Source: Christiangramia crocea (GTDB lineage Bacteria; Bacteroidota; Bacteroidia; Flavobacteriales; Flavobacteriaceae). From it: DNA of 64,000 nucleotides. Of the stretch, positions 43,936 to 53,450 are shown in pieces. Below the pieces are notes generated by a model, which saw only the letters and a list, made by a program, of their open reading frames with translations, was not told where the DNA came from and made no database searches. The DNA lies in the NCBI RefSeq assembly GCF_022410465.1, contig NZ_JAJSON010000019.1, forward strand, positions 1 to 64,000. The letters run 5' to 3'. Positions within the stretch are counted from its first letter, which is position 1. The number at the start of each line of letters is the position of its first letter. Made by a program: the position numbers and the translations under genes.

Positions 43936-44394
43936 ATGAGAAATTTTAAGATCACCCTGATATTAGTCACCCTAAGCCTTTTCCTAGCCTGTGATAATGA
44001 TAAGGACGACATAACTCTTTCTGCAGCCGAAGCGGCGCAACTCAACTATATTGTACAGCAGGGCGAGTGGAGAATTTCCAGCTACAGCAGTAACGGCAGT
44101 GATAATACTGCAAACTATTCAGACTATTTATTTTTATTTGAAGATGATAATAACCTTTTAGCAAATTCTTCATCAGAAAGTATAAATGGCACCTGGAGGA
44201 TCAGTAACGATTCGGGAAGCGAAGTTGATTCCTATAAAGATGTGGATTTCAATATTTTTTTCAGTTCCACTGGAAAACTGGCAGAACTAACCAGAAATTA
44301 TGATGTTATTTCAGCTACCAATGATGAAATTCGGCTGAGCCTGGAAAATGCAACTAATGGCAATGCGGTCCTGCTGACTTTTAGTAAGAATTAA
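43936..44394 (+). CDS. Small lipoprotein, lipocalin-like
   Basis: 152 residues with a lipoprotein signal (ILVTLSLFLACDNDKDD, Cys at about 19). The acidic residues after the Cys agree with surface export in Bacteroidota. The mature part is beta-rich (QQGEWRISSYSSNGSDNTA; INGTWRISNDSGSE), similar to the lipocalin-like family of small lipoproteins. No function is known. A terminator follows. Confidence 0.82.
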   Translation: MRNFKITLILVTLSLFLACDNDKDDITLSAAEAAQLNYIVQQGEWRISSYSSNGSDNTANYSDYLFLFEDDNNLLANSSSESINGTWRISNDSGSEVDSYKDVDFNIFFSSTGKLAELTRNYDVISATNDEIRLSLENATNGNAVLLTFSKN

Positions 44395-44460
44395 ACTTAG
44401 ATCGTTTCTTCAAAAGTATTTCCCTCTTAGGGATTGAACTTAAACAGTTTAATATAGGCT

Positions 44461-44494
44461 ATCCAAAGCCATAAATATGGCTCTGGATGTTTTG
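44461..44494 (+). terminator. Terminator after small lipoprotein
   Basis: ATCCAAAGCCATA pairs with TATGGCTCTGGAT with one mismatch, then TGTTTTG. Confidence 0.8.
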
Positions 44495-44623
44495 ATTATT
44501 CAAATTCTTGCTCAACTTCATTAATCAAAGACAATATATACTTAGGAATTAGTATTCTTCCCGTTTAGAATCTCGCTTTTCAAAGGCTTTTTAGTAAATT
44601 GGTTTTATAAAAAATAAATAAAA

Positions 44624-45616
44624 ATGAATGCTTACCAACCTGATGAAAAAAGATATGACAAAATGCAATATCGCCGCTGTGGAAAAAGCGGTATCAAATT
44701 ACCCTTAATATCACTGGGGTTATGGCATAATTTCGGAGATAAGGACGATTTTGAAAACGCAAGAAATATCTTAAGAACTGCATTCAGCAACGGGATTACT
44801 CATTTTGATCTGGCCAACAACTACGGTCCGCCATATGGTTCTGCCGAAAAGAATTTTGGAAAGATCTTTAAAGAAGATTTCAGGGCTTACCGGGATGAGC
44901 TCATAATATCTACAAAAGCCGGTTGGGATATGTGGCCCGGACCTTACGGCAATTTTGGTTCAAGGAAATATCTTATCGCAAGTCTGGACCAGTCACTACA
45001 GAGAATGGGACTCGATTACGTTGATATTTTCTATCACCACCGCCCCGATCCCGAAACACCTCTGGAAGAGACCATGGGAGCACTTGATCAGATCGTGAGA
45101 CAGGGAAAAGCTTTATATGTGGGTATTTCCCAGTATAATGCTGAAGACACTGCCAGGGCAGCTAAGATCCTGAAGGAGCAAAGAACCCCCTTTCTTATCC
45201 ACCAGCCTAGATATAATATGATGGATCGTTGGGTTGAAGATGGACTGCTGGACACTCTCGAAAAAATAGGGATTGGTAGCATTGTCTTTTCTCCACTTGA
45301 GCAAGGGATCCTAACTTCAAAATACCTGCACGGAATTCCTGAAGATTCCAGAGCAGCGACTGAAGGCAGCTATTTAGATAAATCGCAGATTACTGATGAA
45401 GTGGTTAAACAGGTTCAGGAACTGAATAAAATTGCTGAATCCAGAGGTCAAAGCCTGGCTCAAATGGCGGTCGCATGGTTACTGAAAGACGAAAGAGTCA
45501 CTACAGTGCTGGTTGGTGTAAGCAAAGTATCACAGCTGGAAGACAATATTGCTGCTATTAAAAATACAGAGTTTAGCCAGGACGAACTTCAGAAGATAGA
45601 TGAGATACTAAAATAG
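44624..45616 (+). CDS. Aldo/keto reductase, YghZ/GAP-reductase-like
   Basis: 330 residues, AKR TIM barrel. The catalytic tetrad is seen: Asp in HFDLANNYG, Tyr in the same loop (NNYGPPYGSAE), Lys in IISTKAGWDMWPGP, and His in DIFYHHRPDPETPLEE. C-terminal NADPH-binding loop: TTVLVGVSKVSQLEDN. The GPPYGSAE and YHHRPD blocks are those of the YghZ (L-glyceraldehyde-3-phosphate reductase) and Kv-beta-like subgroup, active on small toxic aldehydes such as methylglyoxal. Monocistronic, convergent with manA. Confidence 0.92.
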   Translation: MNAYQPDEKRYDKMQYRRCGKSGIKLPLISLGLWHNFGDKDDFENARNILRTAFSNGITHFDLANNYGPPYGSAEKNFGKIFKEDFRAYRDELIISTKAGWDMWPGPYGNFGSRKYLIASLDQSLQRMGLDYVDIFYHHRPDPETPLEETMGALDQIVRQGKALYVGISQYNAEDTARAAKILKEQRTPFLIHQPRYNMMDRWVEDGLLDTLEKIGIGSIVFSPLEQGILTSKYLHGIPEDSRAATEGSYLDKSQITDEVVKQVQELNKIAESRGQSLAQMAVAWLLKDERVTTVLVGVSKVSQLEDNIAAIKNTEFSQDELQKIDEILK

Positions 45617-45627
45617 GTAGCAACCCA

Positions 45628-46599
45628 TTATTTAATGTAGATTTCAAGAAGGTCAGCGTTTTTGGCCTTCAGTTTCACCTTTTTGGCAGATGCCGGAATC
45701 AGCAGGCTCTGTCCCTTTTTGAGATCCTCTGAATGGTCATCAATGCTTATTCTGGATTTGCCTTCAACACACATATAGATCACAAAAGAATCCAGAGAGG
45801 AATAATCCTTTTCCAGCTCACCTTCAACAGGCAGAATATTGGTAGTGAAATACTCACAACTTGCAATTTCAGAGGAGGTATTGGTATGTTTCTCATACTT
45901 CAGCCAGTAATCGTCTTTCTTTTCAAAGTCTATAGCGTCCAGGGCCAAAGCTGTGTGCAGATCCCTTCCCTTTCCTTCTGAATCCAGCCGGTTCCAGTCA
46001 TATATCCTGTAGGTGATGTCTGAAGTTTGCTGGATCTCCGCCAGAAGCACTCCGCCTCCAATGGCATGCACCTTTCCGGTATTGATAAATACCGAATCAC
46101 CTTTCTTAACTTCTTCAAAATTCAATAATTCGGTAATCTTTCCCTTTTCAAGATATTCCAGATATTCCCGTTTGTCCAGATCCTTTTTGAAACCAATATT
46201 CAGTTTTGAACCTTTATCTGCCTGGATTATATACCACATTTCGGTCTTACCGAAAGAATTATGCCGTTGTTTAGCCAGTTCATCATTGGGATGTAACTGT
46301 ACCGACAAATCGGTTTTAGCATCTATGAATTTTATAAGCAAAGGGAAATCGTCCCCGAATTCCTTATAGATCTTCTCCCCTACCAGATCACCTTTATGTT
46401 CTGAGATAAGCTCCTTTAAATTTTTACCGCTTTCATCTCCATTCTGTACCACCGAGATATTACCTTCAACTCCAGAGATCTCCCAGCTCTCTCCAACATG
46501 TTCCCGGCTGGTGTCCTTATTGAGGATATCTTTTAATTTTCTGCCTCCCCATATTTTGTCCTGAAGAATGGGTCTGAATTTAATAGGATAATCAATCAT
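45628..46599 (-). CDS. manA: Mannose-6-phosphate isomerase, class I
   Basis: 323 residues, a cupin metalloenzyme of the short bacterial ManA type. Zinc ligands are visible in VQLHPNDELAK (Gln, His), KTEMWYI (Glu) and GKVHAIGGGVLLAEIQQTSD (His). The catalytic Arg region is TYRIYDWNR. It interconverts mannose-6-phosphate and fructose-6-phosphate, feeding GDP-mannose and glycan synthesis. It overlaps the GT39 gene by four bases and closes the glycan operon. Confidence 0.93.
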   Translation of the reverse strand: MIDYPIKFRPILQDKIWGGRKLKDILNKDTSREHVGESWEISGVEGNISVVQNGDESGKNLKELISEHKGDLVGEKIYKEFGDDFPLLIKFIDAKTDLSVQLHPNDELAKQRHNSFGKTEMWYIIQADKGSKLNIGFKKDLDKREYLEYLEKGKITELLNFEEVKKGDSVFINTGKVHAIGGGVLLAEIQQTSDITYRIYDWNRLDSEGKGRDLHTALALDAIDFEKKDDYWLKYEKHTNTSSEIASCEYFTTNILPVEGELEKDYSSLDSFVIYMCVEGKSRISIDDHSEDLKKGQSLLIPASAKKVKLKAKNADLLEIYIK

Positions 46600-48221
46600 T
46601 GTTTGGTTTTCTTGGTAATCAAATATAAATCTCTATACAATCTTTCCTTATGGGTATTCCCCACCGGATTCATGTCAATTTCGTCAATTTTATCCACCTG
46701 GAATTCTGAAAATACCTCTTTCATCTCCTCTTTCTGACCTTTGGTTGCTAAAATCAGAAATTTTTCAGACACCGGCATTTCGAAGCTATCACCATTCCAA
46801 AGTATCTTAATAGGCTTGCCGTATTCCCAGATTATTTCCGGAGTAAAGCCTTTAAATTCATATAATGGCATAGGATCCTTTTCAATATAGGTGTCTACAT
46901 GCCTGATGCTGGTATAATTCGGGTTTGCTTCTATCTTTCTGGCCATTGGAAGCCCGAAGAATATAATACTAATAATAAACCAGACGCTAAGGTAGAAAAC
47001 CGGTTTAAATCGGTTTATTTTAAGATAATACAGTATTAGCACTCCAATACCAAAAAGACATAGAGAAGTAACCAGAAACCATGGCCAGATATTTACCAGC
47101 TCATCCTGGAAATAGATAGCTCCCGCAATAGGAAAACTTAGGCCAATAATTGCAATGAGTATAAAATTGAAATAAACCACCCATTTCTCTTTTCCGGGTA
47201 ACATGTCAAACCTCCGGAAAAGATATTCTATATAAAAACCAGTATTCAAAGCCATTGGAATTAGTACTGGTAAAAGATATCTGGATTTTTTTTCAGGAAT
47301 AATGGAAAGTAAGACTACAGAAGCCAGAGTCCACCAAAGGGTAAATTTATATCCGGGTTTATTGAATACACGATTCTTAAGATATGGGTATAACAGACCT
47401 ACGAAGGCCGGGATGGTCCATATCCCGCTCTGTATCACAAAACTCCAGTAATAATAGAAAGGCCGTACGTTATAATCCAGCCAGCGACCCGTCTCCTTTT
47501 CCGTAATCCTGGATACTGCATGGGTGTCGAAAAAATATACATAAAGGCTCCAGGAACCTGATATCATAAAGGCTGTAACTAACATTAATAATAAAGGCTT
47601 CCAAATGCTTTTAAACCTTCGGTACCTATAAACCGCGCCGTAAGCAATCAAAAATGGCAGAAGAAGCGCATACATAGATACGGGGCCCTTACTTAAAAAG
47701 GAACACCCAATAAGGATACCGGAGATTATTGCATTGGTATATTTATCTGATTTTTCCGTAAAGATCTTATACAGTCCATAGATTGCCATGATCATCCAGG
47801 CATGCGTATGGATGTCCCACTGCCCGTCCCTTCCGGAATAAAGTATATAAAAGGATGTAGAGGCAATAAGTCCGGAAATGAAAGCAAATTTCCTCTGGGC
47901 CGTAAACTTAAGTCCCAGTTTATAGATAAAAACGACTGTTAAAGTACCCATTATGGCCGCAGGTAATCTTAATGCGAAAAGGCTTTTCATCCCGAAGAGG
48001 AACATAGAAATTGCCGTGAGCCAGGTTGGCAATGGTGGTTTTTCATACCTGGGTTCATCATTAAGAGTTGTAAATATCCAGTGATCCAGATTGATCATTT
48101 CCCGGGCCGTGGCGAAGTTACGTGCTTCCATGATGTTCACATAAATGGCATCCAGGTTAACGAAAAATATCGCCAGACATACCAGAATCAATAAGAGAAG
48201 ATAATTATCCTTTAATTTCAT
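46596..48221 (-). CDS. GT39/ArnT-like membrane glycosyltransferase
   Basis: 541 residues with about twelve membrane segments. The first loop carries the catalytic acidic pair region (EARNFATAREMINLDHWIFT, NDEPRYEKPPLPTWLTAIS), as in ArnT and protein O-mannosyltransferases. It moves a sugar from a polyprenyl-phosphate donor to lipid A or other acceptor outside the inner membrane. It is translationally linked to the LAB_N protein (17-base overlap) and follows the GT2 enzyme, which probably makes the polyprenyl-phosphate sugar. The sugar is unknown. Confidence 0.9.
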   Translation of the reverse strand: MKLKDNYLLLLILVCLAIFFVNLDAIYVNIMEARNFATAREMINLDHWIFTTLNDEPRYEKPPLPTWLTAISMFLFGMKSLFALRLPAAIMGTLTVVFIYKLGLKFTAQRKFAFISGLIASTSFYILYSGRDGQWDIHTHAWMIMAIYGLYKIFTEKSDKYTNAIISGILIGCSFLSKGPVSMYALLLPFLIAYGAVYRYRRFKSIWKPLLLMLVTAFMISGSWSLYVYFFDTHAVSRITEKETGRWLDYNVRPFYYYWSFVIQSGIWTIPAFVGLLYPYLKNRVFNKPGYKFTLWWTLASVVLLSIIPEKKSRYLLPVLIPMALNTGFYIEYLFRRFDMLPGKEKWVVYFNFILIAIIGLSFPIAGAIYFQDELVNIWPWFLVTSLCLFGIGVLILYYLKINRFKPVFYLSVWFIISIIFFGLPMARKIEANPNYTSIRHVDTYIEKDPMPLYEFKGFTPEIIWEYGKPIKILWNGDSFEMPVSEKFLILATKGQKEEMKEVFSEFQVDKIDEIDMNPVGNTHKERLYRDLYLITKKTKQ

Positions 48222-48831
48222 TCCTATGAATATAAATATTTCGAATGTACATTATCATACCAAAACCATGTCCTGCGAGTAAAACAGGGTCTCTTCTGAA
48301 AACAGCATAGATCAGTATAAGACCGGAACCAAGCAAACTGAGAAGCCAGAAACCCATAGGCAGTGACGATATTTTCCTTCTTTCCGAATAGACCCACTGA
48401 TAGACAAACCTAAGGTTAAAAATTAACTGCGCAACCGAACCCAGGAGTATCAACCAGAATGGGATATCCTCATTTCTAAAAAGTCTGGCCGCATTGTACT
48501 CATTATTATTGAAACCATATATTACTATAAGAACCGGAAATATCCATAAAAAGACTCTTAAAAATCCGGGGAATCTTATCCACTCTCCCTGCAACTGAAG
48601 GTTCCTTATGTAAATGAAATAAGTTAGGGCCTGGCCGAACATGATTGCAAAATCATCCCTGAGATAGCCATAGACAAACAATAAGAAGGATGCAAATAAA
48701 CTTAGCTGCCAGAAAATTACCGGAGTAATGATTTTTTTGCTCTTTTCTGAAAGTAACCACTGAAGAATCATACGCCCTGAGAACAATAGCTGTGCTGTAA
48801 ATCCAAGAGCATAGATCAACCAGTTACTCAT
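48205..48831 (-). CDS. LAB_N (lipid-A-disaccharide synthase N-terminal-like) membrane protein
   Basis: 208 residues with two copies of the LAB_N module, each with the pattern GFTAQLLFSGRMILQWLLSE and GSVAQLIFNLRFVYQWVYSE, and six or more membrane spans (SYFW-type turns WQLSLFASFLLFVYGYLRDD). Such proteins are predicted small transporters or flippase-like partners and commonly lie between GT2 and GT39 genes, as here. The mechanism is not established. It overlaps both neighbours (8 and 17 bases). Confidence 0.88.
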   Translation of the reverse strand: MSNWLIYALGFTAQLLFSGRMILQWLLSEKSKKIITPVIFWQLSLFASFLLFVYGYLRDDFAIMFGQALTYFIYIRNLQLQGEWIRFPGFLRVFLWIFPVLIVIYGFNNNEYNAARLFRNEDIPFWLILLGSVAQLIFNLRFVYQWVYSERRKISSLPMGFWLLSLLGSGLILIYAVFRRDPVLLAGHGFGMIMYIRNIYIHRNEIKG

Positions 48832-49540
48832 CTTTATCGGCTACTTTATAGTTTATATAGGATTTTTTCATCCATACATAGGCAAAACAGTCCAGTAATG
48901 GCCCCATAAAACGATTTCGAAAATTATACTTTGATTTGCCGGCCAGTCGGGGATAATGAGGGATCTCCACCTCTTTTATCCTTCCATTTTGAAGAAGCAC
49001 CATTGCTGGCAGGAACCTTTGTAAACCCTTAAACATTGGGATATTTTTAGCATAAGCCGTCTTTATGATCTTTAACGGGCAGCCTGTATCATGCATATAA
49101 TCCCGGGTAAAAACATTTCTTACACCATTCCCCACCTTAGAAGATATACGCTTTACAATTGTATCTTTTCTTTCCTTTCGCCATCCTGTTACCAGGTCGT
49201 AGTCTCCCAGAAAAGGAAGCAACTTTTCAAAGTCTTCCGGATAGGTCTGCAGGTCGGCATCCAGGTATCCCAGAAAAGGGGTGTCGGTATGGTCAAAGGC
49301 GGCCTTAAGCGCAGCTCCTTTTCCAAAATTCTTTTCAAAAATCAGATATTTAAAATCTTCATTTTTAGAACAGAATTCCCTTATCATAGAAGGACTCGCG
49401 TCAGAAGAACCATCATCAACCAAAAGTACTTTGGTCTTCTTAGAAGCCCTGGATAAATATTCTTTTAACTGAACAAAGAGTTGCGGAAGGCATTCCTGTT
49501 CGTTATAGACGGGAACAATAATGGTAAATTCGTAAGTCAT
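48824..49540 (-). CDS. Glycosyltransferase family 2, polyprenyl-phosphate sugar synthase-like
   Basis: 238 residues, GT-A fold. Nucleotide-binding start IIVPVYNEQECLPQLFVQL, DDGSSDAS, the metal-binding DAD in LGYLDADLQTYPEDF, and the acceptor-side CPLKIIKTAYAKNIPMFKGL. It resembles DPM1/ArnC-like enzymes without the two C-terminal membrane segments. It probably loads a sugar on undecaprenyl phosphate for the downstream GT39 enzyme. Its ATG overlaps the stop of a 43-codon ORF (ATGA). Confidence 0.92.
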   Translation of the reverse strand: MTYEFTIIVPVYNEQECLPQLFVQLKEYLSRASKKTKVLLVDDGSSDASPSMIREFCSKNEDFKYLIFEKNFGKGAALKAAFDHTDTPFLGYLDADLQTYPEDFEKLLPFLGDYDLVTGWRKERKDTIVKRISSKVGNGVRNVFTRDYMHDTGCPLKIIKTAYAKNIPMFKGLQRFLPAMVLLQNGRIKEVEIPHYPRLAGKSKYNFRNRFMGPLLDCFAYVWMKKSYINYKVADKDE

Positions 49541-49668
49541 GCTTTAGCGGCAATTCCATATTGAAGGTCAAGGATATTGTCACCGGATTTGATAGCAATA
49601 TTCATCGAGAAGCAGGCTTGCTCTCCATTTTCGTATACCGGAGAGATTTTTAACAGAAATTCAGGCAT
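49537..49668 (-). CDS. Small ORF (43 residues) coupled to the GT2 gene
   Basis: ATG at 49668, TGA at 49539-49537 overlapping the GT2 start as ATGA, the same coupling used throughout the operon. The product begins MPEFLLKISPVYENGEQ and ends in IAAKA; there is no signal or membrane span and no family that I recognise. Overlap with the next start codon and protein-like composition support it; size makes it uncertain. It may be the 3' relic of a longer gene, since the frame stays open about 36 bases further upstream. Confidence 0.45.
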   Translation of the reverse strand: MPEFLLKISPVYENGEQACFSMNIAIKSGDNILDLQYGIAAKA

Positions 49669-49858
49669 AAATATGAGCTCGAAATTTCTGGCTAAATTAA
49701 GATAATTTTATAAACCCGCATTGATGTCCTTCACCGATAAATTCCTGCAATTAAAAGATTTTAGGTGATAATCCCACTGATGAAGCACATTTCCTTATAT
49801 ATTTGAGTTGCCAAATCTATTCGAATTACCTGCTTGCTAACTGTAAAAAAAACCGGTT

Positions 49859-50113
49859 ATGCTCAAGCAACAGGATTATATTTTAAATACCCAGGAAGAA
49901 TATAAACAGATCGATTCTGTAAAGAAAATGATACAGGATATCCACGAATCTGGTAATTTCTTTCATCTTTCATTGAAGACTCTGGAGCTTATAAGGCGCT
50001 TTAATATGCTGTTTGTCCGGGTATTCGAGAAAAATGATGAATCACCAAGCGTCTTTAATCAGCTGGTGATCCTTAGCCATCACCTGGAAGAGCAATTATT
50101 ACGCGAAAACTGA
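49859..50113 (+). CDS. Hypothetical small helical protein
   Basis: 84 residues, predicted all helical (MLKQQDYILNTQEEYKQIDS; FFHLSLKTLELIRRFNML), no signal or membrane segment. I do not recognise a family. It is a single gene with a clear terminator at 50144, which favours a real gene. Confidence 0.7.
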   Translation: MLKQQDYILNTQEEYKQIDSVKKMIQDIHESGNFFHLSLKTLELIRRFNMLFVRVFEKNDESPSVFNQLVILSHHLEEQLLREN

Positions 50114-50143
50114 AAAACTAAAAAATACTATTTACTGATAATC

Positions 50144-50167
50144 AAAAACTTCCTTCGGGAAGTTTTT
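50144..50167 (+). terminator. Terminator with TTCG tetraloop
   Basis: AAAAACTTCC, loop TTCG, GGAAGTTTTT. It ends the small hypothetical gene at 49859. Confidence 0.88.
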
Positions 50168-50206
50168 CATTTTTAGACAGGGCTTTATTTTTTAAATAAA
50201 AAATCA

Positions 50207-50236
50207 TTGTTTTATTTACAAAGAGGTTTATATTTG
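50207..50236 (+). promoter_or_regulatory. Canonical flavobacterial promoter of tRNA-Arg
   Basis: TTG at 50207-50209, a 19-base spacer and TATATTTG at 50229-50236 match TTG-N19-TAnnTTTG exactly. The tRNA starts 12 bases later. Confidence 0.85.
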
Positions 50237-50248
50237 CAACCGCAAAAA

Positions 50249-50322
50249 GGTCTCGTAGCTCAGCTGGATAGAGCATCTGCCTTCTAAGCAGACGGTCACA
50301 GGTTCGAATCCTGTCGAGATCA
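50249..50322 (+). tRNA. tRNA-Arg (TCT)
   Basis: Complete cloverleaf of 74 bases: acceptor GGTCTCG/CGAGATC, anticodon arm CTGCC-TTCTAAG-CAG region with anticodon TCT, T arm ACAGG-TTCGAAT-CCTGT. CCA is not encoded. No sign of an inserted element here. Confidence 0.95.
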
Positions 50323-50323
50323 C

Positions 50324-50351
50324 AAAAAGCCACGCACAGCGTGGCTTTTTT
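50324..50351 (+). terminator. Terminator after tRNA-Arg
   Basis: GCCACGC, loop ACA, GCGTGGC, flanked by A- and T-runs. The following bases up to 50545 hold no gene. Confidence 0.9.
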
Positions 50352-50545
50352 GTTTCTAGTCATTTCTAAATAGCTTTCCTTTCACAATAAATTATAGGCC
50401 TTTCTTAAAGTATTGTCAAAACTCGCATTTTGGTGCTGCAGAGTTATTAATCTTCATAAATTAGGTACAAGTACTAATAAATACCGATTCATAAACCCCT
50501 AAAAATGATGCATTTATAGCATTATTTAAATAAGTTTTTGAAGAA

Positions 50546-52396
50546 ATGCAGGAAATACCTGATCTATCTAAAAATTCCATTGAACAAATTTTAACAATTC
50601 TTGAAAAAGAAAAGGAGATTAGTTGTAGCCTACCTGGTAAAGGAATATTACATATAGAAAAGGAACTGCCTTACCTGGTGATTTACAGGCGGAAGAAAAA
50701 TGATAAGGGTACCAGAAGGTTTGTTACCAATGAAGCATCTTATCTAATCATCGGCGACGAAGATTTTCCGGGATATCAAAAATTGCTTTATGCCATATCC
50801 GATAAAATATCTGCAGACCTGGAAGCCTTTCTGTTATTCGAGATCTATGCCGGAGAGCAGGGATCTTCAAAAATAAAAATCAAGGGACCTGCACAAAGAC
50901 TTCCTTCCGCGCTGGATACCTTAAAGGAGGATTTTCTGAAGATAAATTCCGAATTTACAGGAATCTATCTGGATACCGAGATTCTTGATACCCCACACAG
51001 GCAGCCGGAAAATTCCCCACATTTAATGGAAATTGAAGATGCCAAGAACTGTGGTGCCGTGGTGGTGGGTCTTGAAATACCTCCAATCTACAGAAATGAA
51101 GAGAATAAATTATATCCAGTTTTCTTCAGGAGCTTCAAGGATTTCTTGGTAAAGGCTATTCATCGTTCGTTCTATGAATTTATAAGGGTTCAGACCTCCG
51201 GTGGTGTGGCAAGTTATAATGCCCTTGGCAGAAAGTACCTCAAACAGATCGTATATGATATAGACAAGCAACTCACAGATATAGAAAAATCCTACCAGTT
51301 CCTGTGGCTTGTATCACCGGCTAACATTCATGAAATAAAAGAAAAGTTCTTTGAAAGCAATTATGAAAAAGTCATGGATTACCACTACAGATTGCTTCCT
51401 GTAGACCCAGACGTGCTGAAACGAAGGCTTTATAACCTTAAAATGGAAGATATAGACGATCCTGCCATGTCTTTCCTATTCCGTGAAAAGCGCGAAGAAC
51501 TCGATTTGCAGATAAGCATGCTTAGCGAACGGGGAACCCGAAATTTCATGTATGACAGTATACGCTTATACAAAGGTGTTGAAAATGTGTTGTGTGAGGA
51601 AGCACGGGGTATACTGAATGCTGTTGATGAAGAGGACCCGGATAAAGATAAAGATCTTCTCGACTCAAAGGCCTTTAGCAGTATGGCCAGAAAAGAGTTC
51701 GATTATTACAAGCAGCAGGACGAAAACTTCAAATGCAAGGTTCATATTAGAAAGGATGTGAATGTGATGATGGTCTCCCATGGGGAATTATATATACCGG
51801 AAGACTATAAAATGAGCCGCACTGAGGCTAAAGCCCTTATTCAACATGAGGTGGGAACTCATGTACTCACTTATTATAATGGTAGTAATCAACCTTTACA
51901 TCAATTAAGCAACGGGCTGGCAGATTATGATCCTCTACAGGAAGGTCTGGCTGTGATGTCTGAGTTCATGGTAGATGGCTTGACGGCTAACCGACTTAGA
52001 ATCCTCGCCGGAAGGGTGCTTGCCGGAGAGGCATTAATGGAAGGCGGTGATTTTCAGGAAATATTCCGACTCCTTAAAATGGATTACGGATTCACTCCTC
52101 AAAGAGCTTTCAATATTACCTCGCGGATTATGCAGGGTGGCGGTTTTATGAAAGATATAATTTATCTGAAAGGACTGGTTCTGCTAAAGGAATACTTAAA
52201 AAACGGGGGAGATTATGAACCGCTTCTGGCAGGAAAATATGGTATAAAACATACCGGTATTATTAAGGAATTAACAGACAGAATGGTTCTTAAGCCGGTA
52301 CAGGTAAAACCAAGCTATCTGCATAGCGAAAAAATGTGTGAAAAATTAGAATTAATCCGGCAGGGACTTAGTCTGCCACAAATGGTATGTAAATGA
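50546..52396 (+). CDS. QEGLA-motif protein (DUF1704, tyrosine-carboxypeptidase-like metallopeptidase)
   Basis: 616 residues. The zinc-peptidase core is seen in ALIQHEVGTHVLTYYNGSN (HExxTH-type) and PLQEGLAVMSEFM, the QEGLA motif of the family known as flavohaemoglobin expression-modulating proteins, related to MATCAP tyrosine carboxypeptidases. The N-terminal half is an uncharacterised helical region. It overlaps the ATP-grasp gene by four bases and makes a three-gene unit that is conserved in many bacteria. The substrate in bacteria is unknown; a small peptide or amino-acid conjugate made by the neighbours is possible. Confidence 0.92.
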   Translation: MQEIPDLSKNSIEQILTILEKEKEISCSLPGKGILHIEKELPYLVIYRRKKNDKGTRRFVTNEASYLIIGDEDFPGYQKLLYAISDKISADLEAFLLFEIYAGEQGSSKIKIKGPAQRLPSALDTLKEDFLKINSEFTGIYLDTEILDTPHRQPENSPHLMEIEDAKNCGAVVVGLEIPPIYRNEENKLYPVFFRSFKDFLVKAIHRSFYEFIRVQTSGGVASYNALGRKYLKQIVYDIDKQLTDIEKSYQFLWLVSPANIHEIKEKFFESNYEKVMDYHYRLLPVDPDVLKRRLYNLKMEDIDDPAMSFLFREKREELDLQISMLSERGTRNFMYDSIRLYKGVENVLCEEARGILNAVDEEDPDKDKDLLDSKAFSSMARKEFDYYKQQDENFKCKVHIRKDVNVMMVSHGELYIPEDYKMSRTEAKALIQHEVGTHVLTYYNGSNQPLHQLSNGLADYDPLQEGLAVMSEFMVDGLTANRLRILAGRVLAGEALMEGGDFQEIFRLLKMDYGFTPQRAFNITSRIMQGGGFMKDIIYLKGLVLLKEYLKNGGDYEPLLAGKYGIKHTGIIKELTDRMVLKPVQVKPSYLHSEKMCEKLELIRQGLSLPQMVCK

Positions 52397-53439
52397 AAAT
52401 ATGTTTTGTTTTAAATGATATTCAGAGCGAAGGCAATGGAACCTCGAGCGCTCTAATGTGTATGGCCCATCAACGTGGTCATGACGTATATGCAATGGGA
52501 GTAGGTGATTTTAATTTCCATCATGATGCTCCTATTACTGTAAACGCAACTCAGGTTCCCAAGAACACAAAAACCAAATCGCCAGCTAAATTCCTTGAAG
52601 CTTTACAAGGCAGTAAAGCCAGGAAAAAGCAAATTGACTCCACTAAACTGGACGTTCTTTTTATCAGAAACAACCCTACCGAAGAAGTTGGAAGACAATG
52701 GGCAGAACAGGCTGGTGTAGCTTTTGGGCGAATGATTCAGCAACAGGACGTTCTGGTGTTAAATGATGCCTATGCGCTTTCCCACGCCTTTATTGACAAA
52801 CTATATTTTGAAGAGCTGCCACAGGAGATCAAACCAGATTCCATAGTTACGAGAGATAAAGATCAACTCCTGGATTTCTGGGAAAAACAAAACAAGAAAA
52901 TGGTCTTAAAACCCCTGGAGGGTTCCGGAGGCCAGGATGTTTACCTCATAGATGAGCATGAGAAGAACGTGAACCAGATAATTGAACACCTTAGTTCCCA
53001 GGGATATGTAATTGCCCAGGAATTTCTTCCTGCAGTAAAAGACGGGGACGTAAGGGTTCTATTGCTGAATGGGAAAGTTATGGAGAAAGATGGTGAAAAA
53101 GCTATTATTCGCCGGGTAGCGGGGGAAGGAGAATTCCGAAGTAATTTTAAACTGGGCGCCACCGCAGACAGCAGTGACCTTACCCCGGAAATGCAACGTA
53201 TTGTTGATCTTACCGCACCAAAACTTATCCGTGACGGATTGTTCTTTGTTGGCTTAGACATTGTGAAGGATAAGCTCATTGAAATCAATGTATTGAGCCC
53301 CGGAGGAATGGAACGTTTCAAAGACATTGGCCTTCCCCCTTTCACCGATTATGTGATCGAAGCGATTGAAAGAAAAGTGGAATATAAAAGGGTGTACAAA
53401 GGTCAGCTTTCCAACAGGACACTGGCTACAATGGATTAA
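52393..53439 (+). CDS. Glutathione-synthase-like ATP-grasp ligase
   Basis: 348 residues with the GshB fold: N-terminal pre-ATP-grasp domain (FVLNDIQSEGNGTSSALMCM), ATP-binding loop KPLEGSGGQDVYLI, AQEFLPAVKDGDVRVLLLNG, and the metal-binding LIEINVLSPGGMERF. It is shorter in the N-terminal part than classical glutathione synthases, and no gshA-like partner is present, so it probably joins other amino acids or caps. It lies between the QEGLA peptidase and the aspartoacylase-like gene. Confidence 0.9.
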   Translation: MKICFVLNDIQSEGNGTSSALMCMAHQRGHDVYAMGVGDFNFHHDAPITVNATQVPKNTKTKSPAKFLEALQGSKARKKQIDSTKLDVLFIRNNPTEEVGRQWAEQAGVAFGRMIQQQDVLVLNDAYALSHAFIDKLYFEELPQEIKPDSIVTRDKDQLLDFWEKQNKKMVLKPLEGSGGQDVYLIDEHEKNVNQIIEHLSSQGYVIAQEFLPAVKDGDVRVLLLNGKVMEKDGEKAIIRRVAGEGEFRSNFKLGATADSSDLTPEMQRIVDLTAPKLIRDGLFFVGLDIVKDKLIEINVLSPGGMERFKDIGLPPFTDYVIEAIERKVEYKRVYKGQLSNRTLATMD

Positions 53440-53450
53440 ATTTTTAGTTT

